Shown here: positions 8,281 through 15,931 of the stretch, piece after piece
Layout of the letters: each line of letters begins with the position of its first letter
Position numbering within the stretch: the stretch's first letter is position 1
Source: an uncultured Clostridia bacterium
Lineage (GTDB): Bacteria > Bacillota > Clostridia > UBA1381
Assembly (NCBI GenBank): GCA_959602045.1
Contig: CAUGRT010000030.1
Coordinates: 1 to 34,751, forward strand
Reading direction: 5' to 3'
DNA length: 34,751 nucleotides
Translations under genes and position numbers: made by a program
Notes under the pieces: generated by a model
The model's database searches: none
Seen by the model: the letters and a program-made list of their open reading frames with translations, nothing else
Told to the model about the DNA's origin: nothing

Positions 8281-8309
8281 TTGACTTTGTATGCATGAAA
8301 TGATACAAT
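8281..8309 (+). promoter_or_regulatory. Promoter of the deaminase-methyltransferase operon
   Basis: TTGACT (8281-8286), 17-bp spacer, TACAAT (8304-8309), directly after the preceding terminator. Confidence 0.75.
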
Positions 8310-8360
8310 AATATACATAAAATTTCATGCGGTTGGGCATGGGAAGGAAGGATGTTCAAG

Positions 8361-8837
8361 ATGAAAAGACAGGATTATATTTCATGGGACGAATATTTTA
8401 TGGGGATTGCGCTGCTTTCGGCGCAGCGTTCCAAGGATAATCATACGCAGGTGGGCGCATGTATTGTGGATGAAAACAATAAAATATTGTCCTTAGGCTA
8501 TAACGGGATGCCGATTGGCTGCGATGATGACAATATGCCGTGGGAGCGTGAGGGCAGCGCGGTGGATACGAAATATCTCTATGTCTGCCATGCGGAGCTG
8601 AACGCCATCCTAAACAGTAAAATTTCATTGCACGGTGCAACGCTGTATGTCACGTTGTTCCCCTGCAACGAATGTGCAAAGGCAATTATCCAGAGCGGAA
8701 TTCGCGAGGTGGTCTATCTTTCGGATAAGTACAACGGCGCAGACGATAACACCGCGTCAAAAAAGATGCTGGATATGGTCGGAATTCGATACAGAGAATA
8801 TCAACCCACAGGGAGAAAGCTGGAATTATCATTATGA
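8361..8837 (+). CDS. Deoxycytidylate (dCMP) deaminase family protein, ComEB-like
   Basis: The 158-residue zinc-dependent deaminase has the complete motif: CHAELNAI (H77, proton-shuttling E79) and PCNECAK (C102, C105). The N-terminus YFMGIALLSAQRSKDNHTQVGACIVD and the insert around GCDDDNMPWERE are typical of dCMP deaminases/ComE operon protein 2. The likely reaction is dCMP to dUMP, feeding thymidylate synthesis. I prefer the ATG at 8361 over 8352 because AAGGAAGG (8344-8351) touches the upstream ATG but lies 9 nt before the second. The 3' end overlaps the methyltransferase start (ATGA), so the two are co-translated. Confidence 0.88.
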   Translation: MKRQDYISWDEYFMGIALLSAQRSKDNHTQVGACIVDENNKILSLGYNGMPIGCDDDNMPWEREGSAVDTKYLYVCHAELNAILNSKISLHGATLYVTLFPCNECAKAIIQSGIREVVYLSDKYNGADDNTASKKMLDMVGIRYREYQPTGRKLELSL

Positions 8838-9973
8838 ACAAGAAAACAACCGCAAAGCTATCGCTGTTCCTTTCGGGACTCATTTCCCGAATGAGTGAAA
8901 ACAGTACATTTTTTAAGGATATTACCGCGGAGCTTCGTTCGGGAACAAAGACCTTTCGTGCTGTGATTACCGATGCGGACGCGCCGCTTTTGGATTATCA
9001 AGCGGTTCAGCGGCGTATTGCACCGGAGGAAATCACGGAATTTTTGTGTGCCGAAGCCTCCAAATACGACGCTGCAAGAATTATTTATTCGGAGCGCGGC
9101 ACAAAAATCGTGATTGACGCGGATGATAAAAGCGTAAAAATGCGCCATGAGGATGCCGCACCGGAGGAAGCGCAATCCAGCGTTGTACAAACCGGACGGG
9201 AATATGTGGTGAATCCGGCAATGGCAAAGGAACTGCTAACCGAAATTGGGATTCTTGCCAAAAACGGAAAAATTAAAAACGATAAAATCCGAAAATATAA
9301 CCAGATTGATTACTTTGTAGAATTGATCCGGGGCGTGTTGAACGAAATCGGTGATCGCGATGAATATGTGATTTTAGACGCGGCATGCGGAAAAAGCTAT
9401 CTGTCGTTTGTGTTAAATTTTTATTTACGGGAAATTCTAAAAAAGAAGTGCCGATTCATCGGCGTGGATTATTCGGAAACGGTCATCAACGCTTCTCGCA
9501 GAACCGCGAAAAATCTGGGTTATCGCAATATGGAATTTATTCAAACGGATTTGAACAGCTACACCCCCTCCGGACGGATTGATCTGGTGCTGTCGCTCCA
9601 CGCCTGCGATACCGCGACCGACATGGCGATGGGTTTGGGAATCCGTTCTAAGTCAAAAGCGATCGTGTGCGTTCCGTGCTGTCATAAGGATATTTTAAAG
9701 CAATACTCCTATGAGCCGTTTCGGATGATTACGCGCCACGGAATTTTGAAAGCGCGCCTTGCCGATACGCTGACGGACGGCTTGCGTGCGGCATATCTGG
9801 AGGGCATGGGCTATAAGGTTTCGATGATCGAATATATTTCGCCCTTGGAAACGCCAAAGAATATCATGATCCGCGCGGTTTACACCGGAAAGAAAAACAA
9901 GAAATCAATGGAAGAATACGAAGAACTCAAAAAGATGATTCATGTGAATCCCGCAATCGAACGATTCGTATAA
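8834..9973 (+). CDS. Class I SAM-dependent methyltransferase (Methyltransf_32-like)
   Basis: The 379-residue protein carries a Rossmann methyltransferase in its middle: motif I VILDAACGKSYLSFVL, acidic GVDYSETVI, then LVLSLHACDTATD and VCVPCCHKD. The SLHACD...PCCH pair is characteristic of the Methyltransf_32 group, which includes eukaryotic METTL25/GSTCD relatives. The N-terminal 150 residues show no known motif and may bind the substrate. Substrate unknown; RNA modification is a guess. Overlap ATGA with the deaminase shows co-translation. No terminator is obvious after it; a hairpin repeat follows 29 bp downstream. Confidence 0.75.
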   Translation: MNKKTTAKLSLFLSGLISRMSENSTFFKDITAELRSGTKTFRAVITDADAPLLDYQAVQRRIAPEEITEFLCAEASKYDAARIIYSERGTKIVIDADDKSVKMRHEDAAPEEAQSSVVQTGREYVVNPAMAKELLTEIGILAKNGKIKNDKIRKYNQIDYFVELIRGVLNEIGDRDEYVILDAACGKSYLSFVLNFYLREILKKKCRFIGVDYSETVINASRRTAKNLGYRNMEFIQTDLNSYTPSGRIDLVLSLHACDTATDMAMGLGIRSKSKAIVCVPCCHKDILKQYSYEPFRMITRHGILKARLADTLTDGLRAAYLEGMGYKVSMIEYISPLETPKNIMIRAVYTGKKNKKSMEEYEELKKMIHVNPAIERFV

Positions 9974-10001
9974 ACTCATATAAATCTGCACCTTTCTTCA
10001 A

Positions 10002-10099
10002 GGGCTTGTATATGCTTTTTATTTTAAGGAGGCGAGTTCTACTCCGCGCAGCGTAGCGGATGTCTGAGCCGGAATAAAATAAAAAGCATATACAAGTCC
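10002..10099 (+). repeat. Variable-arm hairpin repeat, copy 1
   Basis: Arms 10005-10026 and 10075-10096 are perfectly complementary over 22 bp, extended by a G-U (10004/10097) and two G-C pairs. The conserved core (about 10027-10074) begins AGGAGGCGAGTTCTACTCC and includes GCGTAGCGGATGTCTGAGCC. Intergenic, downstream of the methyltransferase. The rest of the 371-bp gap to the Nudix gene holds copy 2 and otherwise unremarkable sequence (10100-10209). Confidence 0.9.
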
Positions 10100-10209
10100 A
10101 AGCGCTAACCTATAAATTTAGGAAACACTGATACCGACAATCCCTAAACAGCGCGACAATATTTAAACCTCAGAAAATCATAATTCTATAAAGTCGGCAA
10201 AAAAATCGC

Positions 10210-10310
10210 TATGGAATTGCATCTGTTTTTTCGGTCTATGGAGGCGAGTTCCGCGCAGCGTAGCGGATGTTTGAACCGGAATAGATTAAAAAAACAGATG
10301 CAATTCCATA
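10210..10310 (+). repeat. Variable-arm hairpin repeat, copy 2 (short-core type)
   Basis: Arms 10210-10231 and 10289-10310 pair perfectly over 22 bp. The core lacks the five bases CTACT present in most copies (GGCGAGTTCCGCGCAGCG) and reads GATGTTTGAACCGG, as in copy 6. Inner CTAT/ATAG pairing is kept. It lies 34 bp upstream of the Nudix start codon, so it may be transcribed as leader. Confidence 0.9.
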
Positions 10311-10344
10311 ACAAAAACAAATTAAATGAATAGGAGTTTGAAAA

Positions 10345-10887
10345 ATGGATTATACAGAAAAAACAATCGACACCCAAAGAATCTATGACGGACGGATTCT
10401 GAATCTGCGCGTCGATCAAGTGGAGCTTCCGGACGGGCACGTTTCCTCTCGCGAGATTGTTGAACATCATGGCGGCGTGGGCATGATTCCCGTTACCGAA
10501 AACAATGAGGTTTTCATGGTAACGCAATATCGGCTTGCCGCACAGACGATGATGTTAGAGATTCCGGCAGGCAAGTTGGAGCAGGGCGAAGATCCTCTGG
10601 AATGTGGGAAACGGGAATTGATCGAAGAAACCGGCTACCGCGGCAGTGAATTTATCCCTCTCGGTGCGTATTATGCCACCCCCGGATATTGCCAGGAAAA
10701 GCTGACGCTCTATCTGGCGCGCGGCTTGGAATGGCAGGGTCAGCACTTGGATGAGGGCGAATTTCTGAATGTGCAGAAATTTACACTGGACGATCTTTAT
10801 GAAATGGTCATGCGCAATGAAATCCACGACTGCAAAACCGCAATCGCGATTCTAAAGGCAAAGGCTATTCTCGACAGCGAAAAATAA
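10345..10887 (+). CDS. Nudix hydrolase, ADP-ribose pyrophosphatase type
   Basis: The 180-residue protein has a complete Nudix box, G76-x5-E-x7-RELIEETG (residues 76-98), with the Mg-binding REL-IEE glutamates. The preceding VTQYRLAAQTMMLEIPAGKLE and the Ala/Pro-containing loop after the box (YYATPGYCQEKL) are typical of ADP-ribose pyrophosphatases such as B. subtilis NudF, which hydrolyse ADP-ribose to AMP and ribose-5-phosphate. SD AGGAG precedes the ATG. The leader contains the copy 2 hairpin. Confidence 0.88.
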   Translation: MDYTEKTIDTQRIYDGRILNLRVDQVELPDGHVSSREIVEHHGGVGMIPVTENNEVFMVTQYRLAAQTMMLEIPAGKLEQGEDPLECGKRELIEETGYRGSEFIPLGAYYATPGYCQEKLTLYLARGLEWQGQHLDEGEFLNVQKFTLDDLYEMVMRNEIHDCKTAIAILKAKAILDSEK

Positions 10888-10898
10888 TAAAAAATCCC

Positions 10899-10927
10899 TT
10901 GACAAATATCAGAATACAAGTTATAAT
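10899..10927 (+). promoter_or_regulatory. Promoter of the hisZGA-ttcA operon
   Basis: TTGACA (10899-10904), 17-bp spacer, TATAAT (10922-10927): perfect consensus. The leader to hisZ is only about 43 nt, with no T-box or attenuator visible. Confidence 0.85.
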
Positions 10928-10976
10928 ATACTTTAGTACATTAAAGTGTTAAAGCGAGAAAGGATTGATTACAGAA

Positions 10977-12293
10977 ATGTCAGACTGGAAACTTCATACA
11001 CCGCAGGGCGTATCGGATATTCTTCCGGAGGAATGTACAAGAAAAAAGGAAATCGAGTCCACGATGTGGTCGGTATTTTCATCAATAGGTTATAAGGAGG
11101 TTGAGGTTCCTTCTTTTGAATTTTATGATTGCTATGCCGGAGCCGGAGGAGAGCTTTCGCAGGAAACGCTGTATAAATTCTTTGACGAACAAGGCAGAAT
11201 TTTAGCGCTGCGCCCCGACTTCACAACCTCAATCGCGCGAATGGCGTCAACAAAGCTTTCGGACAGACCAATGCCGCAGCGGTATTTGTATTCGGGAAAC
11301 GTATTCCGGATTGAGCAATGCGAGGGTGCAAAACAGCGTGAATTTACGCAGTGCGGAATTGAGCTGATCGGGTCGTATGCCCCGGCGGCAGACGCGGAGG
11401 TCATTGCCGGAGCGATGGAGGCGATTTTGGCGGTCGGTGTGGAGGATTTCACAATGGAGATCGGTCAAGTGGCGTTCTTTAACGGTCTGGTTGAGCAAGC
11501 CGGATTGAATCACACCATGACGGAAAAACTCCGCGAGCGGATTGATTCCAAAGACAGCGTTGGAATCTGCGCGATCGTGGAAGGTCTGGACATGGATGAT
11601 GAAATCAAAAAACTGATGATTGAGCTGCCGTATTTGTTCGGTGATCGCAGTGTATTGGATAAGGCAAACGTTCCCGGCTTGAACGAAACTTCACGAGTTG
11701 CACTGGATAATTTAAAGAGAATTTATGAATTGCTGTGCCTTTACGGGTTTGAGCAATATATTTCGATTGATTTGGGCATGCTTCAAAGCATTGACTATTA
11801 CACCGGCGTGATCTTCAAGGGGTATGCGCGCGGTCTGGGATTCCCGATTTGCGGCGGCGGAAGATATGACCATCTTATGGATCGTTTCGGTACGCCGGCA
11901 GGTGCGGTTGGTGTGGCAATCGGCGTGAACCGGATTCTTTCCGTATTACCGAAAGAGGACGTGGGCGGCGTAAGTTCCTCGCTGATTTTCGCGGAAAAGA
12001 ATGCGGAGGGCTTAGGCTACGACTTGGCTTATAATCTGCGCGTGAACGGCTGCCTGGTTGAATATTACATTGGCGGCGGCGATTATACAGAAGCTGAAAA
12101 ATACGCAGGAATCACCGATACCGGCTGTATGCTGCGCGTGTTTGCCGATGGAAAGCTTCTTATTAAAGATTTTGCGAAAAATGAGATTACGGAAACGACG
12201 GTCAATGAATTTCTCGGCTACTATGCGGAGGACGAGGAAGAACATCACCATCACCACGATCACGACTGTGATTGCGGATGTTGTCACGACTGA
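10977..12293 (+). CDS. hisZ: ATP phosphoribosyltransferase regulatory subunit HisZ, with metal-ligand-rich tail
   Basis: The protein has a histidyl-tRNA synthetase-like fold: LHTPQGVSDILPEE, ALRPDFTTSIARM, RYLYSGNVFR, SIDYYTGVIFKGY, CGGGRYDHLMDRFG. The HisRS motif Y-x-R-G-L-D is degraded, the anticodon domain is replaced, and a short-form hisG follows, so this is HisZ rather than HisS. HisZ with HisG catalyses and regulates the first step of histidine synthesis. Start: ATG 10977 (438 residues), with AGAAAGGA 12 nt before; a TTG at 10965 is too close to the SD. The last 17 residues form an unusual run of His, Asp and Cys (HHHHHDHDCDCGCCHD), beyond the normal HisZ end, likely able to bind metal. 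Confidence 0.9.
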   Translation: MSDWKLHTPQGVSDILPEECTRKKEIESTMWSVFSSIGYKEVEVPSFEFYDCYAGAGGELSQETLYKFFDEQGRILALRPDFTTSIARMASTKLSDRPMPQRYLYSGNVFRIEQCEGAKQREFTQCGIELIGSYAPAADAEVIAGAMEAILAVGVEDFTMEIGQVAFFNGLVEQAGLNHTMTEKLRERIDSKDSVGICAIVEGLDMDDEIKKLMIELPYLFGDRSVLDKANVPGLNETSRVALDNLKRIYELLCLYGFEQYISIDLGMLQSIDYYTGVIFKGYARGLGFPICGGGRYDHLMDRFGTPAGAVGVAIGVNRILSVLPKEDVGGVSSSLIFAEKNAEGLGYDLAYNLRVNGCLVEYYIGGGDYTEAEKYAGITDTGCMLRVFADGKLLIKDFAKNEITETTVNEFLGYYAEDEEEHHHHHDHDCDCGCCHD

Positions 12294-12298
12294 GTTTC

Positions 12299-12350
12299 GT
12301 TTCTACGAGAGTTTGACGGCGGCGTAGAACGTAAAATTACGGTTTCTACG
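12299..12350 (+). other. Two mutually exclusive hairpins between hisZ and hisG
   Basis: Segment B (CGTAGAACG, 12323-12331) can pair with segment A before it (CGTTTCTACG, 12299-12308) or, extended by CGTAA/TTACG, with segment C after it (GGTTTCTACG, 12341-12350). A and C are near-identical direct repeats. The layout resembles an attenuator switch, but no U-run follows and no ligand class is recognised. Confidence 0.4.
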
Positions 12351-12364
12351 CAGGTTTGGCGGTG

Positions 12365-12458
12365 GGGTTGAACATATTTCAATTCTGTTTCGGCTCAGAC
12401 ATCCGCTACGCTGCGCGGAGTAGAACTCGCCTACACAAAATCGAAACACGTTCAACCC
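12365..12458 (-). repeat. Variable-arm hairpin repeat, copy 3
   Basis: Core orientation is minus, opposite to the his genes. Arms 12365-12388 and 12435-12458 pair over 24 bp. Four positions (12374/12449, 12376/12447, 12381/12442, 12385/12438) are A-C or C-A on the plus strand but G-U or U-G in the minus-strand RNA. The core is full length with the common sequence, but ends GCCGAAACAG. Confidence 0.88.
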
Positions 12459-12500
12459 TACAAAGTGTGGATATATCAATCGGAAAGGATACGGATTACT

Positions 12501-13139
12501 ATGGATTATCTTACAGTTGCCCTCGCAAAGGGGCGCTTGGCGGAGCTGGCTATGGATATTTTTTCGGATATTGGCATGGACTGTTCCGAAATGAAAGAAA
12601 AAACAAGAAAACTGATTTTCACGAATGAGGATAAGAAAATGAAATTTATCCTCGTTAAGGCTTCGGACGTGCCGACTTATGTGGAGCATGGCGCGGCGGA
12701 TATTGGAATTGTCGGCAAGGACACGCTCCTGGAGGAAAGCCGCAACCTCTATGAAATGGTGGATATGGGCTTCGGGCGGTGCAAAATGGCAGTTTGCGGC
12801 CCTGCGGAGTTAAAAGGAAAATACGATAAAATCACCAATCTGCGCGTGGCTTCAAAATACACGCATATTGCATCCAAATTCTTTAATGAGGAAAAAGGCA
12901 TGACGGTGGAGATGATCAAGCTGAACGGGTCGGTTGAGCTTGCGCCGTTGGTAGGACTTTCGGATGTCATTGTGGATATTGTGGAAACCGGAAAAACTCT
13001 GAAAGAGAACGGTTTGGACGTTTTGGAGGACGTCTATCCCCTAAGTGCGCGCTTTGTTGTGAACAAGGTCAGCATGAAGATGGAAAAAGAACGAATCATG
13101 GATATTGTTGAAAAATTTAAAGAAAGAGTGGAAGGCTGA
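12501..13139 (+). CDS. hisG: ATP phosphoribosyltransferase catalytic subunit, short form
   Basis: 212 residues, the length of the HisG_S class that lacks the C-terminal regulatory domain and therefore needs HisZ, encoded just upstream. Motifs: LTVALAKGRLAELAMDIF at the N-terminus, VEHGAADIGIVGKD, and the PRPP-binding stretch VDIVETGKTLKENGL. It condenses ATP with PRPP, the first committed step of histidine synthesis. The start at 12501 is set by GGAAAGGA (12482-12489). The stop overlaps the hisA start by one base (TGATG). Confidence 0.95.
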   Translation: MDYLTVALAKGRLAELAMDIFSDIGMDCSEMKEKTRKLIFTNEDKKMKFILVKASDVPTYVEHGAADIGIVGKDTLLEESRNLYEMVDMGFGRCKMAVCGPAELKGKYDKITNLRVASKYTHIASKFFNEEKGMTVEMIKLNGSVELAPLVGLSDVIVDIVETGKTLKENGLDVLEDVYPLSARFVVNKVSMKMEKERIMDIVEKFKERVEG

Positions 13140-13852
13140 TGAGAATTTACCCGGCGATTGATATTAAAGACGGAAAATGCGTGCGCCTGTTGCAGGGGCG
13201 TTTTTCCGATGTAACGGTATACGGCGATGACCCCGTTGCGATGGCGAAAAAGTGGGAAACTCTGGGCGGCGAGTGGATTCATGTGGTCGATCTGGACGGT
13301 GCGCTCAAAGGGCATGGTGTAAATGCCGACATCATCAAAAGGCTCTGCGCTTCAGTTTCCGTTCCGGTTCAGACCGGCGGCGGCATCCGAACGATGGAGG
13401 ATATTGAGGCAAAGCTGCAATGCGGAATCCGCCGTGTGATTATCGGAACAAAAGCCGTTTCAAGTCCCGAATTTATCCAAAAAGCTGTGGAAAAATACGG
13501 CGATAAAATCGTTGTCGGAATTGACGCAAAAGACGGTTATGTTGCGGTCGAGGGCTGGGAAAAGTGCAGCGAATTTACGGCGGTGGACTTCGCAAAGCAA
13601 ATGGCTGCACTCGGCGTTCGGACGATTGTCTACACCGATATTGCGACGGACGGAACGCTGCAAGGCCCGAATGTTGAGGCAATGCGCGAGATGGCGGCGG
13701 CTGTGGACGCGGATGTGATTGCATCCGGCGGAATCGGCAGCTTAGAACACATCCAATCGCTCGCGGATACCGGAGTTGAGGGCGTGATTGTCGGTCGTGC
13801 ACTCTATACCGGCGCGGTGGATTTGAAGCAGGCAGTTGAGGTGGTTCGATGA
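13139..13852 (+). CDS. hisA: ProFAR isomerase HisA
   Basis: 237-residue TIM barrel of the HisA/HisF family. IYPAIDIKDGKCVRLLQG (catalytic Asp8) begins it, followed by QTGGGIRTMEDIEAKL, IIGTKAVSSPEF, YTDIATDGTLQGPN (second catalytic Asp region) and ASGGIGSLEHI. The isomerase HisA is favoured over HisF by IDIKDGK and TDGTLQGPN. It converts ProFAR to PRFAR. It overlaps hisG by 1 nt and the next gene by 4 nt. hisH and hisF, usually adjacent, are not in this window, so the pathway is split. Confidence 0.95.
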   Translation: MRIYPAIDIKDGKCVRLLQGRFSDVTVYGDDPVAMAKKWETLGGEWIHVVDLDGALKGHGVNADIIKRLCASVSVPVQTGGGIRTMEDIEAKLQCGIRRVIIGTKAVSSPEFIQKAVEKYGDKIVVGIDAKDGYVAVEGWEKCSEFTAVDFAKQMAALGVRTIVYTDIATDGTLQGPNVEAMREMAAAVDADVIASGGIGSLEHIQSLADTGVEGVIVGRALYTGAVDLKQAVEVVR

Positions 13853-14574
13853 AAAAGGTTGTAAGCTTGACGCGCCGCGCGATTGAGGACTACGATATGA
13901 TTCAGGAGGGCGATCGTGTTGCGGTTGGTGTTTCCGGCGGCAAGGACAGCCTTGTGTTGCTTTGCGCTCTGGCGGAACTTTCCCGATATTACCCGAAAAA
14001 ATTTACAGTTGTTGCTCTGACGCTTGACATGGGTTATCCCTCGGATTTTTCCGAAGTTGCCGCTTTATGTGAACGGCTGGGCGTGGAATATTACATAAAG
14101 AAAACGAATATCTGGCAGGTCATTTTTGATATTCGGCATGAAAAAAATCCCTGTTCGCTTTGTGCTAAAATGCGGCGCGGTGCGCTGACGGACTTCGCAT
14201 TGGAGCATGATTGCCGCAAGATTGCCCTGGGACATCACAACGATGACGCGCTGGAAACGTTCTTTTTGAGCTTGATGTATGAGGGGCGGATTCACTGCTT
14301 CTCCCCGGTGACGCATTTGGACAGACGGGGAATTTATCAGATTCGCCCGATGGTGTACGTTCGCGAGCGTGACATCCGCGGCGCGGTCAGAAACAGCGGA
14401 ATCCAGATCGTGAAAAGCAAATGCCCGGCAGACGGCGGAACCAAACGCCAGGAAATGAAAGAATGGCTTCAACGCTTAGAAAAGGAGCAGCCGCCCGGTC
14501 TGCGCAAACGGTTATTCCGCGCAATCCAGGATAGCACGATTGACGGTTGGAGCGATTATAAAAAAAATAGATAA
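13849..14574 (+). CDS. TtcA-like tRNA 2-thiolation PP-loop ATPase
   Basis: The 241-residue protein has the PP-loop ATPase motif SGGKDS (29-34), a C-x2-C (C102, C105 in PCSLCAKMRRG), GHHNDDALET, and the third Cys in SKCPADGGTKR (C192). These three Cys are the FeS/sulfur-handling set of the TtcA/TtuA group. E. coli TtcA makes 2-thiocytidine at position 32 of tRNAs; a Firmicute substrate is uncertain. Overlap (ATGA) with hisA makes it the last gene of the his transcript. Shorter than E. coli TtcA at both ends. Confidence 0.85.
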   Translation: MKKVVSLTRRAIEDYDMIQEGDRVAVGVSGGKDSLVLLCALAELSRYYPKKFTVVALTLDMGYPSDFSEVAALCERLGVEYYIKKTNIWQVIFDIRHEKNPCSLCAKMRRGALTDFALEHDCRKIALGHHNDDALETFFLSLMYEGRIHCFSPVTHLDRRGIYQIRPMVYVRERDIRGAVRNSGIQIVKSKCPADGGTKRQEMKEWLQRLEKEQPPGLRKRLFRAIQDSTIDGWSDYKKNR

Positions 14575-14582
14575 ACTTTCTC

Positions 14583-14611
14583 TTGATTTTTTTTCGGAAA
14601 TGACATATAAT
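14583..14611 (+). promoter_or_regulatory. Promoter of the AbrB-type gene
   Basis: TTGATT (14583-14588), 17-bp spacer, TATAAT (14606-14611), starting 8 bp after the stop of the ttcA-like gene. Confidence 0.7.
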
Positions 14612-14656
14612 TGTAAGAATTTCAGAAAATCAGAAATGTCAAAAGGAGTGTTTCTT

Positions 14657-14923
14657 ATGTTGGCAGAAATCAGAGGACGTTCGCAAATTACAATACCGGC
14701 GGAAATTATAAAAAAGCTCGGTATTTCAGAGGGCGATAAGTTTGAAATTATGGAACGGGACGGTGGAATTTTTCTATGCCCCGTCGTTGTTTATCCCAAA
14801 GAAAAACTCACACAAATTGAAAAGTTACTGAAAAAATCGGAAGCCGATATTAAAAATCAAGCTGCGTTCGATCGCGTTGAAGATATGTTTTCCGATATGG
14901 GGATTGATATTGATCATGTATAA
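14657..14923 (+). CDS. AbrB/MazE-type swapped-hairpin DNA-binding protein
   Basis: 88 residues starting MLAEIRGRSQITIPAEIIKKLGISEGDKFEI, the SpoVT-AbrB fold. SD AAAAGGAG (14641-14648) fixes the ATG at 14657. The C-terminal half (EKLLKKSEADIKNQ to MFSDMGIDIDHV) is a charged helical tail of the kind that binds a partner in antitoxins. No toxin gene lies next to it: the downstream gene is on the opposite strand behind a terminator. It may be an orphan antitoxin or a simple transition-state-type regulator. Confidence 0.8.
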   Translation: MLAEIRGRSQITIPAEIIKKLGISEGDKFEIMERDGGIFLCPVVVYPKEKLTQIEKLLKKSEADIKNQAAFDRVEDMFSDMGIDIDHV

Positions 14924-14940
14924 AAACATGCTGGGAGCTT

Positions 14941-14972
14941 AGAGAATGTAAAAATATTACATTCTCTTTTTT
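14941..14972 (+). terminator. Intrinsic terminator of the AbrB-type gene
   Basis: An 11-bp perfect stem (14941-14951 with 14957-14967), 5-nt loop, and TTTTT (14968-14972), located between two convergent genes. Confidence 0.9.
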
Positions 14973-15465
14973 ATCGCTCAATCAAAGAAGCAATGTTAAT
15001 CACCGGAATCCCCTGTTCTTTTGCATAGTTTACCGTATAAGCTGTGCCGCCTTGATTTCGGGTTTGATAGGCAATGCAGACCGAGGCATGATCGACCAAA
15101 AACCGATCCCGTTTATAGTAACAGCCGGATACATAGTCCGGGCACAAAAAACTAATTTTGTCCGCTTTCATTAAAAATGTCTTGTAATTCTCTATATCCG
15201 CCGCGCTCCAGTTTAATTCATGCACAAACGGACGATTGAACGGGAACACCACCCACAGATAAATCCACGGATATTTCTTTTTTAATTTGAGAATCGTATT
15301 TCCTGCAAGCGTGTCAAATCCCAATGCGCCGCCCGAAATGAAAATTCTATATCCATGATAAATCAATTTCTTTACCGTCTTTTCCAATTGTTTTTGAATA
15401 AGTTCAATATCATCATTCATCCAGCGATGACCCGTGAAACAAACTGTTTTTGTATTTATATTCAT
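14971..15465 (-). CDS. SLOG-family (YpsA/DUF1273-like) nucleotide-binding protein
   Basis: 164 residues with CFTGHRWM at the N-terminus and FISGGALGFDTLAG, the two loops that form the ligand site of the SLOG Rossmann fold in YpsA/DprA-like proteins. A late NQGGTAYTVNYAKEQGIPVINI matches the typical ending. SLOG domains are predicted to bind or make nucleotide-derived ligands, and several occur in defence or stress operons; a specific function cannot be assigned. It is transcribed divergently from an XRE repressor gene, with a palindrome inside its promoter. Its SD is AAGGAGTGG. Confidence 0.82.
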   Translation of the reverse strand: MNINTKTVCFTGHRWMNDDIELIQKQLEKTVKKLIYHGYRIFISGGALGFDTLAGNTILKLKKKYPWIYLWVVFPFNRPFVHELNWSAADIENYKTFLMKADKISFLCPDYVSGCYYKRDRFLVDHASVCIAYQTRNQGGTAYTVNYAKEQGIPVINIASLIER

Positions 15466-15486
15466 TTTTTACCACTCCTTGATTAT

Positions 15487-15515
15487 ATTATAACATAGAA
15501 ATTCCTATAAGTCAA
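15487..15515 (-). promoter_or_regulatory. Promoter of the SLOG gene with an embedded operator-like palindrome
   Basis: Minus strand TTGACT (15515-15510), 17-bp spacer, TATAAT (15492-15487). The spacer contains the near-palindrome ATAGAAATTCCTAT (15495-15508; one asymmetric base on each side), placed where a bound repressor would block RNA polymerase. Confidence 0.65.
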
Positions 15516-15588
15516 CTAATTTAATTCGTAAATTCAACCATTCTGATATTAAAACAGGATAAACTAATATAAGAAAGGTAGTGTTATT

Positions 15589-15882
15589 ATGGTTGACTTC
15601 GGAAATAAACTAAAAGAATTGCGCATACAAGCTGGGCTAACTCAAAAGCAGTTGGGCGAAAAGATTCAAGTAACAAAATCGGTAATTTCATATTATGAAT
15701 TGCAAGAACGTTATCCATCACCCGAAACCTTGATTAAATTAGCAAAAGTTTTTCATGTATCCACCGATTTTCTTTTAGGCTTAGAAAAACGTCAATCATT
15801 GGATGTTTCCGATTTAGATAATGAAGAAATTCAGTTATTACAACATACGATTGATGTATTGAGAAAAAATAGAAACAAATAG
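15589..15882 (+). CDS. XRE-family (Cro/CI-type HTH) transcriptional regulator
   Basis: 97 residues. The N-terminal HTH_3 domain (FGNKLKELRIQAGLTQKQLGEKI, SVISYYELQERYPSPETLIKLAKVFHVSTDFLLG) is followed by a short Asp/Glu-rich helix ending VLRKNRNK. SD AAAGG lies 11 nt before ATG. Divergent from the SLOG gene with 123 bp between them; it likely represses that promoter through the palindrome at 15495-15508. The gene is AT-rich compared with the his operon. Confidence 0.9.
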   Translation: MVDFGNKLKELRIQAGLTQKQLGEKIQVTKSVISYYELQERYPSPETLIKLAKVFHVSTDFLLGLEKRQSLDVSDLDNEEIQLLQHTIDVLRKNRNK

Positions 15883-15931
15883 AAATTGTGGAATGGATAG
15901 AAACAAGTTCTGTTATACCGCCAACTTTGGA

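Noticed and set aside
10002..10310. CRISPR array or simple terminators as explanation for the hairpin repeats
   Set aside because: Copies are dispersed, occur on both strands, lack spacer regularity and cas genes, and have no U-run after the second arm.
10977..12293. Calling this gene histidyl-tRNA synthetase (hisS)
   Set aside because: HisRS signature residues are degraded and it directly precedes a short-form hisG that requires HisZ.
12303..12689. Open frames through the hairpin repeats giving the peptide EFYSAQRSGCLSRNRI or its antisense
   Set aside because: The same peptide recurs only because the repeat core recurs. The frames differ between copies, lack ribosome sites and end in unrelated sequence, so the repeats are not coding.
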